Assembly (NCBI GenBank): GCA_963713695.1
Contig: CAVQMU010000001.1
Coordinates: 1 to 64,000, forward strand
Direction: 5' to 3'
Length of the DNA stretch: 64,000 bases
DNA from: Rhodoblastus sp963713695
GTDB taxonomy: Bacteria > Pseudomonadota > Alphaproteobacteria > Rhizobiales > Beijerinckiaceae
Shown here: in pieces, positions 26,656 to 36,511 of the stretch
How positions within the stretch are numbered: the stretch's first letter is position 1
Layout: every line of letters starts with the position of its first letter
Notes under the pieces: model-generated
What the model saw: only the letters and a program-made list of their open reading frames with translations
What the model was told of the DNA's origin: nothing
The model's database searches: none
Made by a program: the position numbers and the translations under genes

Positions 26656-27888
26656 CTAGGCCGGCACTCTCGCCGATTTCAGGAGATGATCGAGATCGCG
26701 CAGGACCCGGTCGAGCTGGCTGGCCGAGCGCCCGAGGCTCCGCACGCGCGTCCGCCGCCGCCCCGAACGAAAATGAGCCATGGATTTGTGTTCGTCTTCA
26801 AGCACTTCCTTGTTCAGAGCCACGCTATGACGCGCCAGTATGGGCGCGAGTTGATCGGCGCGCTGACGCAATTGCGCGCGCGTATGCCGATAGGCGTGTT
26901 CCGACAGGCGTTTGCGGCTCGAATAGCTGAAGACATTGGTGAAAAACATGTCGGCGTCGCCGCGGCTCGGCTCGAACAGGACGACGTCGGCGTCGGGAAA
27001 TTCCTTGCGGTAGCGGTCCATGCCGACCTGCATGCGCGAATGAACGATGGCGCGAAAAGTTTGCGACAACACGGTCGGCAGCCCGCCTTCCACCAGCGAC
27101 GCCGGCGCGAAACGACGCCGAACCGAGGCGATGCGGTCGTCAAAGGGCACGAGCGGATTGATGCAGAACAAGAGTTTGACGCCCTCTTTCAACGCCACGG
27201 AAGCGTGCACCGTCTTCATCAGCGCGCCGTCCACATAGTGCCGACCATCAATTTCCACCGGCGGAAACAGGCCCGGCAAAGCCGCGCTCGCCTGAACCGC
27301 GGTGGAAATCGGCACGCCCTCTCGGCCGGGGCCGCCAAAGGCGACGGCTTCGCTGGCGTCGAGGTCCGTGGCGACGATGAAAAGTTTTTTGGCCAGTTCA
27401 CGAAAATCGTTCGATCGGCCGGGCGCCGAAAAAAGGGCGCGCAGATAATCGCCGATGCCGGAATTGTCGAACACGCCCGTCGGGAGCGCCTGCGACAATT
27501 GCTGGAAGGACTCGAAAAAACCGTGCAGGAGCGGAGCGTCGAAATAGCGCTGCAGGGCGGCGGAAAACAGCGCCGGCGTCGAGCGAAGACGGTTCAGGTA
27601 CTCGCCGATTGCCGGACGCAACAGGATGTCAGGCTCGAAAGGATCGTCCGCCGTCTCGCTCTCGATGAAGGTGCGGTAGATGTCGCCGGGCGTCATGCCG
27701 TTGGCCAGGCCGGCGGCGATGAAGGCGCCCGAGCTCACCCCGACATAGACATCGCAGGCGCCGAGATCGAGGCCGACAAGCGCTTCGTCCAAAGCGGCCA
27801 ATGCGCCAATCTCGTATATGGCGCCTAGCGGGCCGCCGCCTGCCAGAGCCAAGCCAATCTTGTCGCGGCCGATCTTCCGCGCATTCAT
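26656..27888 (-). CDS. Patatin-like phospholipase
   Basis: The 410-residue protein carries the patatin Ser-Asp dyad. The oxyanion loop is GGGPLG at residues 17-22, the nucleophile Ser52 lies in GVSSG (50-54), and the catalytic Asp220 lies in YVDGA. It has no signal peptide. The C-terminal half is helical and basic at the end. Patatin-like enzymes hydrolyse acyl esters of phospholipids or storage lipids. It is followed on the same strand by the TetR gene and preceded by the phasin gene, so action at storage granules is plausible but not shown. Confidence 0.88.
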   Translation of the reverse strand: MNARKIGRDKIGLALAGGGPLGAIYEIGALAALDEALVGLDLGACDVYVGVSSGAFIAAGLANGMTPGDIYRTFIESETADDPFEPDILLRPAIGEYLNRLRSTPALFSAALQRYFDAPLLHGFFESFQQLSQALPTGVFDNSGIGDYLRALFSAPGRSNDFRELAKKLFIVATDLDASEAVAFGGPGREGVPISTAVQASAALPGLFPPVEIDGRHYVDGALMKTVHASVALKEGVKLLFCINPLVPFDDRIASVRRRFAPASLVEGGLPTVLSQTFRAIVHSRMQVGMDRYRKEFPDADVVLFEPSRGDADMFFTNVFSYSSRKRLSEHAYRHTRAQLRQRADQLAPILARHSVALNKEVLEDEHKSMAHFRSGRRRTRVRSLGRSASQLDRVLRDLDHLLKSARVPA

Positions 27889-27969
27889 GCACGCGGTCTC
27901 CCTTCGTTTAGGCTAGCGCCCGCCGCCATCGATCCGATGCGCGGCGGGCTCGAGGCAAAAACACGTCGA

Positions 27970-28407
27970 TCAGGCCTTTTGCGTCGCCTTGGCGACCGCA
28001 GCATGCGGCTTGACCTCGACGGGGTGACCCATTGCCGCCGACAATTTCTTGGTCGCGACGGTGAGTTCATGCACGCGCTCGCTCAATGCGTCGATGTCGC
28101 GTTTGCTTGGCACGCTGAGGCTGTTAAGCGCGCGCGCGACGCGATCCTCGAACACTTGTTCGAGTTTGTCCCAGCCTTCGGTCGCCTTGGTTTTCACTTC
28201 GGAGAGCTTGTCGTCGGCGACTTTTTTGGCGCGGCTCTGCACGTCCTCGCCTTCCTTGACGAGGTTTTCGAAAACCTTGCCGCCGCCTTCCTGGGCCTTG
28301 GCGAAAGCGCCGAGGCCGGCGAGCCAGATCTGGTTGGCGGATTCGCGGATCGTCGCGACGAGCTGGGTGTCGTTGGCAGCCGCGAGAGCTTTCAATTTCT
28401 TGACCAT
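27970..28407 (-). CDS. Phasin-family granule-associated protein
   Basis: This is a 145-residue helical protein. The start at 28407 is chosen for its strong site (ggggaga, 6-7 bases upstream); a longer frame to 28464 lacks one. It contains the PhaF/PhaI-type core QIWLAGLGAFAKAQEGGGKVFENLVKEG, and a C-terminal coiled coil (DIDALSERVHELTVATKKL) followed by an Ala/Lys-rich tail. Phasins coat polyhydroxyalkanoate granules and sometimes neutral-lipid droplets. Its presence beside wax-ester and lipase genes supports a storage function for the region. Confidence 0.88.
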   Translation of the reverse strand: MVKKLKALAAANDTQLVATIRESANQIWLAGLGAFAKAQEGGGKVFENLVKEGEDVQSRAKKVADDKLSEVKTKATEGWDKLEQVFEDRVARALNSLSVPSKRDIDALSERVHELTVATKKLSAAMGHPVEVKPHAAVAKATQKA

Positions 28408-28594
28408 TTTCGTCTCCCCTGTTGCGAGCGCCATTCGGGAGATATTCGAGCTGAGCTCCGACAAAACGCTCCAAAAAGATCAGGCGGGAGCCGCTTTTTC
28501 CGTTCAGCCGGATCCGAAACGGCTCTTGAAGCGAACGTTTCTGTTTTTCGCTTCCAGAATAACATTTGCGCCGAATATTTAGAGCCCGCCACCT

Positions 28595-28622
28595 AGAATT
28601 ATAGGCGACGGAGCCTAATTCT
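28595..28622. promoter_or_regulatory. Dyad between divergent phasin and acyl-CoA reductase genes
   Basis: Arms agaattataggc and gcctaattct pair over ten bases with one bulged T, around a six-base loop, 38 bases before the reductase start and in the shared upstream region of two divergent genes. It could be an operator for the nearby TetR regulator; this is inference from position and symmetry. Confidence 0.35.
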
Positions 28623-28659
28623 GCGCGCTAGATTATAAACTTGTCAGGGACAGGTCCTC

Positions 28660-30663
28660 ATGGCTTCGACCTATTTCGTCACCGGCGCCAGCGGCTTTAT
28701 CGGCAAGCGGCTTGTTCGCGCCCTCCTCGCGCGCCCGGACGCGCGAATTATCTATCTCATGCGCGACGATTTCGCGGAGCGCCTGGAGCCGCTGAACGCA
28801 TTTTGGGGCGATGGGGCGGAACGTGCGAGGCCGGTCAAGGGGGATCTTCTTCTCCCCAAGCTTGGCCTCGCCCCCGCCGAGGTCAAAAAACTCAGGGGCC
28901 GCGTCGATCATTTCTTCAATCTCGCCGCGATCTACGATCTCGCCGCCGATCCCGAAATTGAAAGGAAAACCAACGTCGAGGGCGCGCGCAATGCCGTGCG
29001 GCTTGCTGGGACAATCGGCGCCAAACGCTTCCATCACATGAGTTCGATCGCCGCCGCCGGCCTCTACGACGGCGTCTTTCGCGAGGACATGTTCGCCGAG
29101 GCCGATCGTCTCGATCATCCCTACTTCGCCAGCAAGCACGAAGCGGAAAAAATCGTGCGGGACGAATGCGCGACGCCTTGGCGCATCTATCGGCCAGGAC
29201 TCGTCGTCGGCGATTCCCGCACGGGCGAAATGGACAAGATCGACGGCCCCTATTATTTCTTCAAGCTCATCCAGAAAATGCGGAAAATGCTGCCGCCCTG
29301 GGCGCCGACCATCGGTTTCGAGGGCGGCCGCCTCAATCTTGTTCCCGTCGATTTCGTTGTCGCCGCCCTGGTTCACCTTGCGCATCTCGAGGGCATTGAT
29401 GGGGGCTGCTTCCATCTGACGGACCCGCGACCGCATCGCGTCGGCGACATTCTCAACATTTTCGCGCGCGCGGCGCATGCGCCCTCGATGACGCTGCGGA
29501 TCAACGCAGCCATGTTCGGCCTGTTGCCCAAGGGTCTTGTGCGCGGTCTTGGCGGCCTGACTCCGATCCGGCGCATTCGCAAGGCGGTGATGAAGGACCT
29601 GGGCCTTCCCGACGAGATTTTTCGCTTCGTCAATTATCCCACGCGCTTCGATCAGCGCGAGGCCCAACGCCTTCTAAAGGCCGCCGGCATCGAAGCGCCC
29701 GATCTCGAGGACTATGCCTGGCGTCTCTGGGATTATTGGGAGCGAAACCTCGATCCCGACCTGTTCATCGACCGCACCCTGCGCGGAAAAGTCGCCGGGA
29801 AAGTCGTAGTTGTCACCGGCGGCTCCTCCGGCATCGGCAAGGCCGCGGCGATGAAGATCGCCGAGGCGGGAGCGCGCACGATCATCGTGGCGCGGGACGG
29901 GACGAAACTCGACGCCGCCTGCGCAGAGGCGGCGCAGCGCGGCTTTACCCTGACGCCCTATGTGGCCGACATTGCCGACGCAGCCCAGTGCGACGAAGCG
30001 ATCAAGGAAATCATCGCCGGGCATGGCGGCGTGGATATACTCATCAACAACGCGGGACGCTCGATCCGGCGAGCGATCGAGAGCTCCTATGACCGTTTCC
30101 ATGATTACGAACGGCTGATGCAGATCAATTATTTCGGTTCCCTTCGGCTGTCGCTGGGCTTCCTGCCGGGCATGGCCCAGCGGCGCAACGGCCATGTCAT
30201 CAATATTTCGTCGATAGGGGTGCTGACCAATGCGCCGCGTTTTTCCGCCTATGTCGCGTCGAAAGCCGCGCTGGAGGCCTGGACGCGCTGCGCGGCTTCC
30301 GAATATCTGGACCGCGGCGTTCATTTCACCACCATAAACATGCCCTTGGTGCGCACCGAAATGGTCGCTCCGACCAGCCTTTACAATCAGGTTCCCATGC
30401 TTTCGCCGGAAGAGGCCGCCGACCTGATCGTCGAGGCGATCGTCCACCAGCCCATCCGCATTGCGACGCGGCTCGGCGTCTTCGGCGAAGTGGTTCATGC
30501 GATTGCGCCGCGCATCGGCCAGATCGTCATGAACACCTCTTTCCGGATGTTCCCGGAATCCGCGGCCGCCCGGGGGGAACAAAAGGCAGACCAAAAGAAC
30601 GGGCAGATGCCGACAGCCGATCAGCTGGTTTTCACGCAATTGCTGAAAGGCCTGCATTTATAA
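28660..30663 (+). CDS. Two-domain fatty acyl-CoA reductase-like SDR (AcrA1-like)
   Basis: The 667-residue protein fuses two short-chain dehydrogenase domains. Residues 1-350 are an extended, male-sterility-type domain with TGASGFIG at 8-15, a serine-rich HHMSSIAAAG and the catalytic YFASK. Residues 375-625 are a classical domain with TGGSSGIG, NNAG, the serine ISS and YVASK. This order matches the acyl-CoA reductases of mycobacterial AcrA1/FcrA type, which make fatty aldehydes or alcohols from acyl-CoA with NADPH. The next genes are an acyl-CoA ligase and a wax ester synthase, so fatty alcohol supply for wax esters is a strong inference. Both catalytic sites look intact. Confidence 0.85.
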   Translation: MASTYFVTGASGFIGKRLVRALLARPDARIIYLMRDDFAERLEPLNAFWGDGAERARPVKGDLLLPKLGLAPAEVKKLRGRVDHFFNLAAIYDLAADPEIERKTNVEGARNAVRLAGTIGAKRFHHMSSIAAAGLYDGVFREDMFAEADRLDHPYFASKHEAEKIVRDECATPWRIYRPGLVVGDSRTGEMDKIDGPYYFFKLIQKMRKMLPPWAPTIGFEGGRLNLVPVDFVVAALVHLAHLEGIDGGCFHLTDPRPHRVGDILNIFARAAHAPSMTLRINAAMFGLLPKGLVRGLGGLTPIRRIRKAVMKDLGLPDEIFRFVNYPTRFDQREAQRLLKAAGIEAPDLEDYAWRLWDYWERNLDPDLFIDRTLRGKVAGKVVVVTGGSSGIGKAAAMKIAEAGARTIIVARDGTKLDAACAEAAQRGFTLTPYVADIADAAQCDEAIKEIIAGHGGVDILINNAGRSIRRAIESSYDRFHDYERLMQINYFGSLRLSLGFLPGMAQRRNGHVINISSIGVLTNAPRFSAYVASKAALEAWTRCAASEYLDRGVHFTTINMPLVRTEMVAPTSLYNQVPMLSPEEAADLIVEAIVHQPIRIATRLGVFGEVVHAIAPRIGQIVMNTSFRMFPESAAARGEQKADQKNGQMPTADQLVFTQLLKGLHL

Positions 30664-30802
30664 CGGACAAGGGCCAGCCCACGGCTTGTCCCATCTCAAG
30701 GCGTCGTCATTGGAATCGTGCCATAGGTCTAAAGGTCCAATCTCCCGGACGTATGCGCCGAGGCGTTGCGAATTAGAGGAGGGGCGGGGGAGGAAAAGAG
30801 CC

Positions 30803-32484
30803 ATGCAAAAAATCTGGCTCGCTCATTATCCGGCTGGCGTGCCAGCCGAAGCCGCGGTGGATGCTTTCCGATCGATCCCAGAGATCTTTTCGCAGTCGGC
30901 GGCGCGATTTGCCAAGCGGGACGCCTTCGTCAGCATGGGCGCGGCGCTCACCTATGCCGAAATTGACCGTTTGAGCCGCGATTTCGCGGCATTCCTGCAA
31001 TCTGCTCTCAATTTGCCGCGCGGCGCCCGCGTCGCATTGATGATGCCGAATATCCTGCAATATCCGATCGCCCTGTTTGGCGCCCTGCGGGCCGGATATG
31101 CGGTCGTCAATTGCAATCCGCTCTATACGCCGCGCGAACTCGAATTCCAGCTCGTCGATTCCGGCGCACAGGCCATCGTGATCGTCGAGAATTTTGCTGA
31201 CGTGCTGGAAACCTGCCTTGCGCGCACCAAGGTCGAGCACGTCATCGTCACGCAAATTGGCGACATGCTCGGCGGCCCCGCGGACCCCTCGTCAATTTCG
31301 CCATCAAATTCGTCAAGCAAATGGTTCCCGCGTGGAACATTCCCGGCGCGAAAAAATTCCGGCGCTGCTTGCGCGAAGGCGCCTCGATGGCCTTTAAGGC
31401 GCCCGACATAGGCCCCGGCGATATCGCCTTCCTGCAATATACCGGTGGAACGACCGGCGCCCCGAAGGGCGCCATGCTGACGCACGGCAATATCGTGGCG
31501 AATATGCAGGAGGCGCACGCGTGGATAAATCCCTACGTCGAGGAGGGCGCCGAGACCATCATTACCGCGCTGCCGCTCTACCATATCTTTGCCTTGACGG
31601 CCAATTGCCTGGTGTTTTTCAAGATCGGCGCGACGATTGTCCTCATCGCCAATCCGCGCGACATCAATGGATTGGTCAAGGAGTTGCGACGGCACAGGTT
31701 CACGACGTTCACCGGCGTCAACACGCTGTTCAACGCCTTGCTCAACAATCGCGATTTCGCTTCGCTCGACTTCAGCCCGTTGAAAATCTGCCTTGGCGGC
31801 GGCATGGCTGTCCAGCGCGGCGTGGCCGAACGCTGGAAGCAGGTCACGGGCAAGCCCATCATCGAGGCCTATGGCCTGACGGAGACGTCGCCGGCCGTCT
31901 CCCTCAATCCCTTTGACATAGCCGAATATAACGGGTCGGTCGGCCAGCCGATCCCCAATACGGAAATCGCCATCCGCAACGACGACGGCGCGGACCTGCC
32001 CGTCGGCGAGGCCGGCGAGCTTTGCGTGCGCGGACCGCAGGTGATGAAGGGCTATTGGAACCGTCCGGAAGAAACGGCTGACGTCATGACCGCCGACGGC
32101 TTTCTGCGCACCGGCGATATCGCCACGGTCGACGAAAAAGGGTTTATCCGGATCGTCGACCGCAAGAAGGATATGATCATCGTCTCCGGCTTCAATGTCT
32201 ATCCCAATGAAATCGAAGACATTGTCGGGATGCATTCGGGTGTGCTGGAGGTCGGCGCTGTCGGCGTGCCGCACGCGACATCGGGCGAGGCGGTAATGAT
32301 CGTGGTGGTGCGGCGGGATCCGGAACTTTCGGCCGAGGACCTGCGCGCCTACTGCCGGGAGCGGCTGACCGGCTACAAGATGCCGCGGCATATCGTCTTC
32401 CGTCACGAATTGCCGAAGACCAATGTCGGGAAGGTCCTGCGCCGCGCCCTGCGAGACCTGGCGGCCAAGTCGGCCAAACCCTAG
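30803..32484 (+). CDS. Long-chain fatty-acid--CoA ligase (FadD-like), frameshifted
   Basis: The ATG at 30803 has a purine-rich site (aggaaaag). The N-terminal part (LTYAEIDRLSRDFAAFL, RVALMMPNILQYP) runs to DMLGGP. Then adding one C at 31276-31279 restores RGPLVNFAIKFVKQMVPAW and the rest. Adenylate-forming motifs follow: YTGGTTGAPKGAMLTH (P-loop), the YGLTETSP motif, GDIATVDEKG, and the catalytic lysine near KTNVGKVLRR. The enzyme activates fatty acids with ATP and CoA at the membrane. It lies 139 bases after the reductase, in line with acyl-CoA supply to it. The shift in a C run is probably a sequencing error. Its TAG shares CTAG with the next, convergent gene. Confidence 0.88.
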
Positions 32485-33977
32485 ATCGCCTTTGGCCGCC
32501 TCTTTGCGGTGTGCGCTGGCGCGGGCTTCGCCGACTTGATTTTTTTCGGCAATGGAGGCGCCGGCTTCTTCGGGGGCGCGCCGTCGTCGCCCCAGGGCGC
32601 CATCAGGGCGAAATAAAGCAACTGTTCGAATTCGGGCCTGAAACGCGAAACGATCGACTCCGGGTCGGGCACTAGCGCCACGTCGGTAATCAGCCCGAAT
32701 TGCACCTTGCCGCCGAAGGAAAGGATGGACACGCCCATGCCGAGGTCGCCCGACTGCGGCACCCAGAACATCACCTGTTCCAGCAGAGAACCGGCAAGAT
32801 AAAGCGGATGCTGCGGCCCGGGGACGTTGGTCATCACCGCCGTGGCGCGGCTCAAGAGCAGGTCGAAAAGCTGATCCTGCGCGAGCTTCGGCGCATAGCC
32901 CAGGGCGGCGAACAGCCCCAGCGTCACCGGCGCTTCGTAGGAGTCCTTCAAGGCGATCATGCGCCGCCGCACCTCGTAGAGACGTTCGATCGGGTCTTCT
33001 ATCCCGACCGGCAATTCGACTGCGACAATGCCAAAATAATTGCCGAGATCCCGTTCAGTCCCTTTCGGCCTGAGATTGAGGGGGACCAACGCCCGCACTT
33101 CCACCCCCGCCGTGACGTCGCCCTTGGATTCGAGATAGCCGCGCAACGCGCCCGCCACCGAGGCAAGCATCATGTCATTGACCGAGCTGTCCAACGCGCG
33201 ACCAACCGCTTTCACTTCCGGCAAGGCCAGCGGATCCGTCCATGCGACGCGTTTGTTCCCGCTGGGACGGCCCTTGAAACGCGTCTGGCTGTCCTTCGGC
33301 ATCAGCAGAAGCCATGCGAGTTCAGAGGCGACGCCGGCTCCGCCGCGCAGGAGGTTGGCCGCCTTGCCGGGGCTCGCCAGATATTTCATGGCGAGACGCC
33401 CGAGACCGGCCGACATCTGAATACCCTGGTCGACAGCCTGGCTCACCGGCGCCAAAAGGCTGTGGCCACGCTCATCGCTGTCGATCGCCTGTCCGGATCC
33501 CCAGCGATGCAGCGGAGCGTCAGGCTCTTCATCCGTCAATGCCAGCATCACCGCGACCAGGGCCATGCCATCGGCGACGGCGTGATGAAAGCGCGCGACG
33601 AGCGCGGCGCCCTTTTCGTAATCTTCGATAATGTGAAACTGCCAGAGCGGATGCGACAGATCGAGCGGCTGCGAAGCCAGTTCTGCGACAAAAGTCTGGA
33701 GTTCGCCTTTGCCGCCTTTGCCGGGAAGGCGCACTCGCTTGATATGTCGCGAAATATCGAAATGGGAATCATCAACCCACCAGGGCCCGGTCGTGCGATC
33801 CTCCACGCGTTGTCGGAAACGCGGATAGGAGAGCAGCCGCGCCAACAGCGTCCGCTCGAGCCGCTCCAAGTCGATCGGCGGCGCGAGCATCATGACGCCG
33901 ACGATGACCATGCGGTTGACCGAACGGTCCATGCGCAACCACGTATTGTCGACCGGCGACATTCGCTCGCTGCCCAT
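32481..33977 (-). CDS. Wax ester synthase/diacylglycerol acyltransferase (WS/DGAT)
   Basis: The 498-residue protein has the acyltransferase signature HHAVADG at 131-137, the N-terminal MSPVDNTWLRMD, and the C-terminal TNVPGP and LGMGVSILSFGGKVQFG motifs of bifunctional WS/DGATs. The frame stays open far upstream, but that part is antisense to the next gene, so the start at 33977 (MGSERMSP) is chosen, matching family length. A basic Pro/Lys-rich tail ends the protein. It joins fatty acyl-CoA to fatty alcohol or diacylglycerol at the membrane, giving wax ester or triacylglycerol. The partner genes for both substrates sit on the opposite strand immediately to the left. Confidence 0.92.
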   Translation of the reverse strand: MGSERMSPVDNTWLRMDRSVNRMVIVGVMMLAPPIDLERLERTLLARLLSYPRFRQRVEDRTTGPWWVDDSHFDISRHIKRVRLPGKGGKGELQTFVAELASQPLDLSHPLWQFHIIEDYEKGAALVARFHHAVADGMALVAVMLALTDEEPDAPLHRWGSGQAIDSDERGHSLLAPVSQAVDQGIQMSAGLGRLAMKYLASPGKAANLLRGGAGVASELAWLLLMPKDSQTRFKGRPSGNKRVAWTDPLALPEVKAVGRALDSSVNDMMLASVAGALRGYLESKGDVTAGVEVRALVPLNLRPKGTERDLGNYFGIVAVELPVGIEDPIERLYEVRRRMIALKDSYEAPVTLGLFAALGYAPKLAQDQLFDLLLSRATAVMTNVPGPQHPLYLAGSLLEQVMFWVPQSGDLGMGVSILSFGGKVQFGLITDVALVPDPESIVSRFRPEFEQLLYFALMAPWGDDGAPPKKPAPPLPKKIKSAKPAPAHTAKRRPKAI

Positions 33978-34103
33978 CACGCCATCCTTGCCCAGCGGGT
34001 CATGAAAAGAGGCTATGTGAGTTTTGCCCGGCGCGAAAGGAGCAGGATCAAATTCGGCGCAGTTTAGGCGGAAAGCTCTAAATGCCCGTGGTATGCAGAA
34101 GCT

Positions 34104-34847
34104 ATGTCGGAGAAAGATGACGTCATTCGTCGCCTGACGACGAGTCTCGAAACCGCCGCCCGCCTGCGGGCCAGCGCGCATAAATCCGAGCGCGCGGCGG
34201 CGGCCCGGAAATCCTTGCGGGCATGGCAGGCCGCGCGCCTCGCGCGGACGCACGCAGATTTTCTCGCCAGCGCTGATTATGCGGACGCGGCCAGATTCTT
34301 TCTCACCGATCTCTATGGGCCGGCCGAGATCGGCAACCGCGACGTCCTCTTGCAGCGCGTCGCGCCGATCATGTCGAAGACCTTGCCTGTTTCCGGCCTC
34401 GAGGCCATAGCCGACGCCATCGATCTCGACGCTCTCTCGGAAAGTCTCGACGCCGACACGGTCGCCGCGCTCGGCCTGGACATCGCGCATATCGACGCAT
34501 CCGCCTATGGCCGCGCCTATCGTGCGATCGGGCGGCGCGAAGACCGCGCGCGGCAGATCGACCTGATCGAACATCTCGGCGGGTCGCTTGAAAAACTGGC
34601 GCAGCAGCGATTCATCGGCGCCGCGCTCGCGGCGATGAGCAAGCCCGCGCGCCTCGCCGGCTTCGGCGATTTGCAGGCTTTTCTCGAGCGCGGCTACGCC
34701 GCGTTCCGTAAAATGAAATCAGTCGCTCCTTTCCTCGACGCGGTGGTTTCTCGCGAAAGGGCGGTCTCCCAGGCCCTGGTCTCCGGCGACAACTCCCTGC
34801 TCGATGGAGCCGTCGCCCCGCCTTCCACGGGAGCCGCTCATGGCTAA
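34104..34847 (+). CDS. FFLEELY-motif protein
   Basis: This 247-residue, mostly helical soluble protein has ADAARFFLTDLYGP, the variant FFLxxLY motif that gives the family its name, near residues 59-72. A positively charged N-terminal helix (about 1-45) precedes it. The function of the family is unknown. It is divergent from the WS/DGAT gene (126-base gap) and overlaps the GMC oxidoreductase start by 8 bases, so the two are co-translated. Conserved placement near wax/lipid genes would suggest a role in lipid metabolism; here that is inference. Confidence 0.72.
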   Translation: MSEKDDVIRRLTTSLETAARLRASAHKSERAAAARKSLRAWQAARLARTHADFLASADYADAARFFLTDLYGPAEIGNRDVLLQRVAPIMSKTLPVSGLEAIADAIDLDALSESLDADTVAALGLDIAHIDASAYGRAYRAIGRREDRARQIDLIEHLGGSLEKLAQQRFIGAALAAMSKPARLAGFGDLQAFLERGYAAFRKMKSVAPFLDAVVSRERAVSQALVSGDNSLLDGAVAPPSTGAAHG

Positions 34848-36483
34848 ACTCGATCTGGATGAATACGATTTCATCGTGCTCGGCGGCGGTTCGGCCGGCA
34901 GCGTCGTCGCGGGGCGCCTGAGCGAAGATCCGGATTTGACCGTCGCTTTGCTCGAAGCAGGCGGAGAGGGGTCTTCCTGGGTCGTGAGGACGCCTGCTGC
35001 GGGCGCGCTCATGGTGCCGACCAGGCTCAACAACTGGGCGTTCGAAACCACGCCCCAGGCGGGCCTCGGCGGCAGGCGCGGCTATCAGCCGCGAGGAAAG
35101 GCGCTCGGCGGCTCATCCGCCATCAACGCCATGGTCTATATGCGCGGCGCCGCCGCCGACTACAACTCATGGGTCGAACAGGGCGCGCTCGGCTGGGGCT
35201 GGACGAATGTGCTGCCCTATTTCATCAAGTCGGAATGCAACGAGGATTTCGCGGGTCCCCTGCATGGAACCGACGGTCCGCTCAATGTGACGCTCTCACG
35301 CACCGACAATCCCTTCCATGAAATTTTCGTCGACGCCGCACGCGAGGCGGGGTTTCCCCTGCGCGGGGATTTCAATGGCGGGGAGCAGGAAGGCCTCGGC
35401 GTCTACCAGGTGACGCAGAAGAATGGCGAAAGGTGGAGCGCCGCGCGCGGTTACCTCCATCCACACATAGGGCGTCGGAAAAACCTCCGCGTGGAATGCG
35501 GCGCGCGTGTACGAAAAATTCTGTTCGAGGGCCGCAAAGCGGTCGGCGTCGAATACGAGCAAGGCGGCGCGGTCCGCCTCCTGCGCGCGCGCCGCGAGAC
35601 GATCGTCAGCGCCGGCGCCTTGCAATCGCCGCAAATCCTGATGCTTTCCGGCATAGGACCGGCGGAGGACATTCGGCGTCTCAGGATAGACGTGGTTCAC
35701 GATCTCCCCGGAGTCGGAGCGAACCTGCAGGACCACCCGGATTTCGTGTTCGGCTTTAAGGCCGATAGCAAGGATCTGGTTGGCGTCTCTCTCGGCGGCG
35801 CGGCGCGCCTCGCGCGCGAGGTCGGCCGCTATCGCCGCGAAGGGCGTGGCATGATCGCCAGCAATTTCGCCGAGGCCGGCGGTTTCCTGAAGAGCCGGCC
35901 CGAGCTTGCCGCGCCAGACATCCAGCTGCATTTTGTTATTGCCCTCGTCGAGGATCATGCCCGAAAACTGCGGCTCGGGCATGGTTACTCCTGTCACTTC
36001 TGCCTGCTTCGGCCTCGCAGCCGCGGCAGTTTGCGGCTGCGTGACGCCGACCCGGCGTCCGTCCCGCTGATTGACCCGAACTTTCTCGGCGACGAGCGCG
36101 ACCTCGAGGACATGGTCGCGGGATTCAAGCAGACCCGCCGCCTGCTCGACGCGCCTGCATTTTCAAGACTTCAAAGGCGCGACCTCTATACGGCGGACGT
36201 CCGCAGCGATGACGATATCCGAGCGATTCTGCGCCAGCGGGTCGATACGGTCTATCATCCGGCGGGCTCCTGCCGCATGGGCGAGGATTCGCTTGCCGTC
36301 GTCGATAGTTCCCTGCGCGTTCGCGGCGTGGAAGGTCTGCGCGTCGTCGACGCCTCGGTCATGCCGAGTCTGATCAGCGGCAACACCAACGCTCCGACGG
36401 TCATGATCGGCGAAAAGGCCGCCGACATGATTCGCGCCGACGCGCGCGCTCAACCGGCACGCCAGCGCGCAATCCCTTCGTAA
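34840..36483 (+). CDS. GMC-family FAD-dependent alcohol oxidoreductase
   Basis: The 547-residue enzyme has the FAD-binding DFIVLGGGSAGSVVAGRLSE at the N-terminus, the GMC signature PRGKALGGSSAINAMVYMRG, and the C-terminal YHPAGSCRMG and NTNAPTVMIGEKAADMI with the catalytic His and Asn. It resembles membrane-linked alcohol dehydrogenases of the AlkJ/BetA branch, which oxidise primary, often long-chain, alcohols to aldehydes. The ATG at 34840 overlaps the upstream gene; an ATG at 34804 is less likely. In this neighbourhood it may oxidise fatty alcohol released from wax esters. Choline is the alternative substrate, but no bet genes are near. Confidence 0.86.
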   Translation: MAKLDLDEYDFIVLGGGSAGSVVAGRLSEDPDLTVALLEAGGEGSSWVVRTPAAGALMVPTRLNNWAFETTPQAGLGGRRGYQPRGKALGGSSAINAMVYMRGAAADYNSWVEQGALGWGWTNVLPYFIKSECNEDFAGPLHGTDGPLNVTLSRTDNPFHEIFVDAAREAGFPLRGDFNGGEQEGLGVYQVTQKNGERWSAARGYLHPHIGRRKNLRVECGARVRKILFEGRKAVGVEYEQGGAVRLLRARRETIVSAGALQSPQILMLSGIGPAEDIRRLRIDVVHDLPGVGANLQDHPDFVFGFKADSKDLVGVSLGGAARLAREVGRYRREGRGMIASNFAEAGGFLKSRPELAAPDIQLHFVIALVEDHARKLRLGHGYSCHFCLLRPRSRGSLRLRDADPASVPLIDPNFLGDERDLEDMVAGFKQTRRLLDAPAFSRLQRRDLYTADVRSDDDIRAILRQRVDTVYHPAGSCRMGEDSLAVVDSSLRVRGVEGLRVVDASVMPSLISGNTNAPTVMIGEKAADMIRADARAQPARQRAIPS

Positions 36484-36511
36484 CGCTGGCGCCGCAGGGC
36501 GCCGGCGCTTT

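Noticed and set aside
25650..27828. Long plus-strand frames antisense to the TPR, TetR and patatin genes
   Set aside because: Mirror frames of clear genes, Arg/His-rich, without start signals.
32481..34574. Full 697-codon frame for the WS/DGAT
   Set aside because: The first 200 codons are antisense to the FFLEELY gene and lack family similarity; the start at 33977 fits the family.
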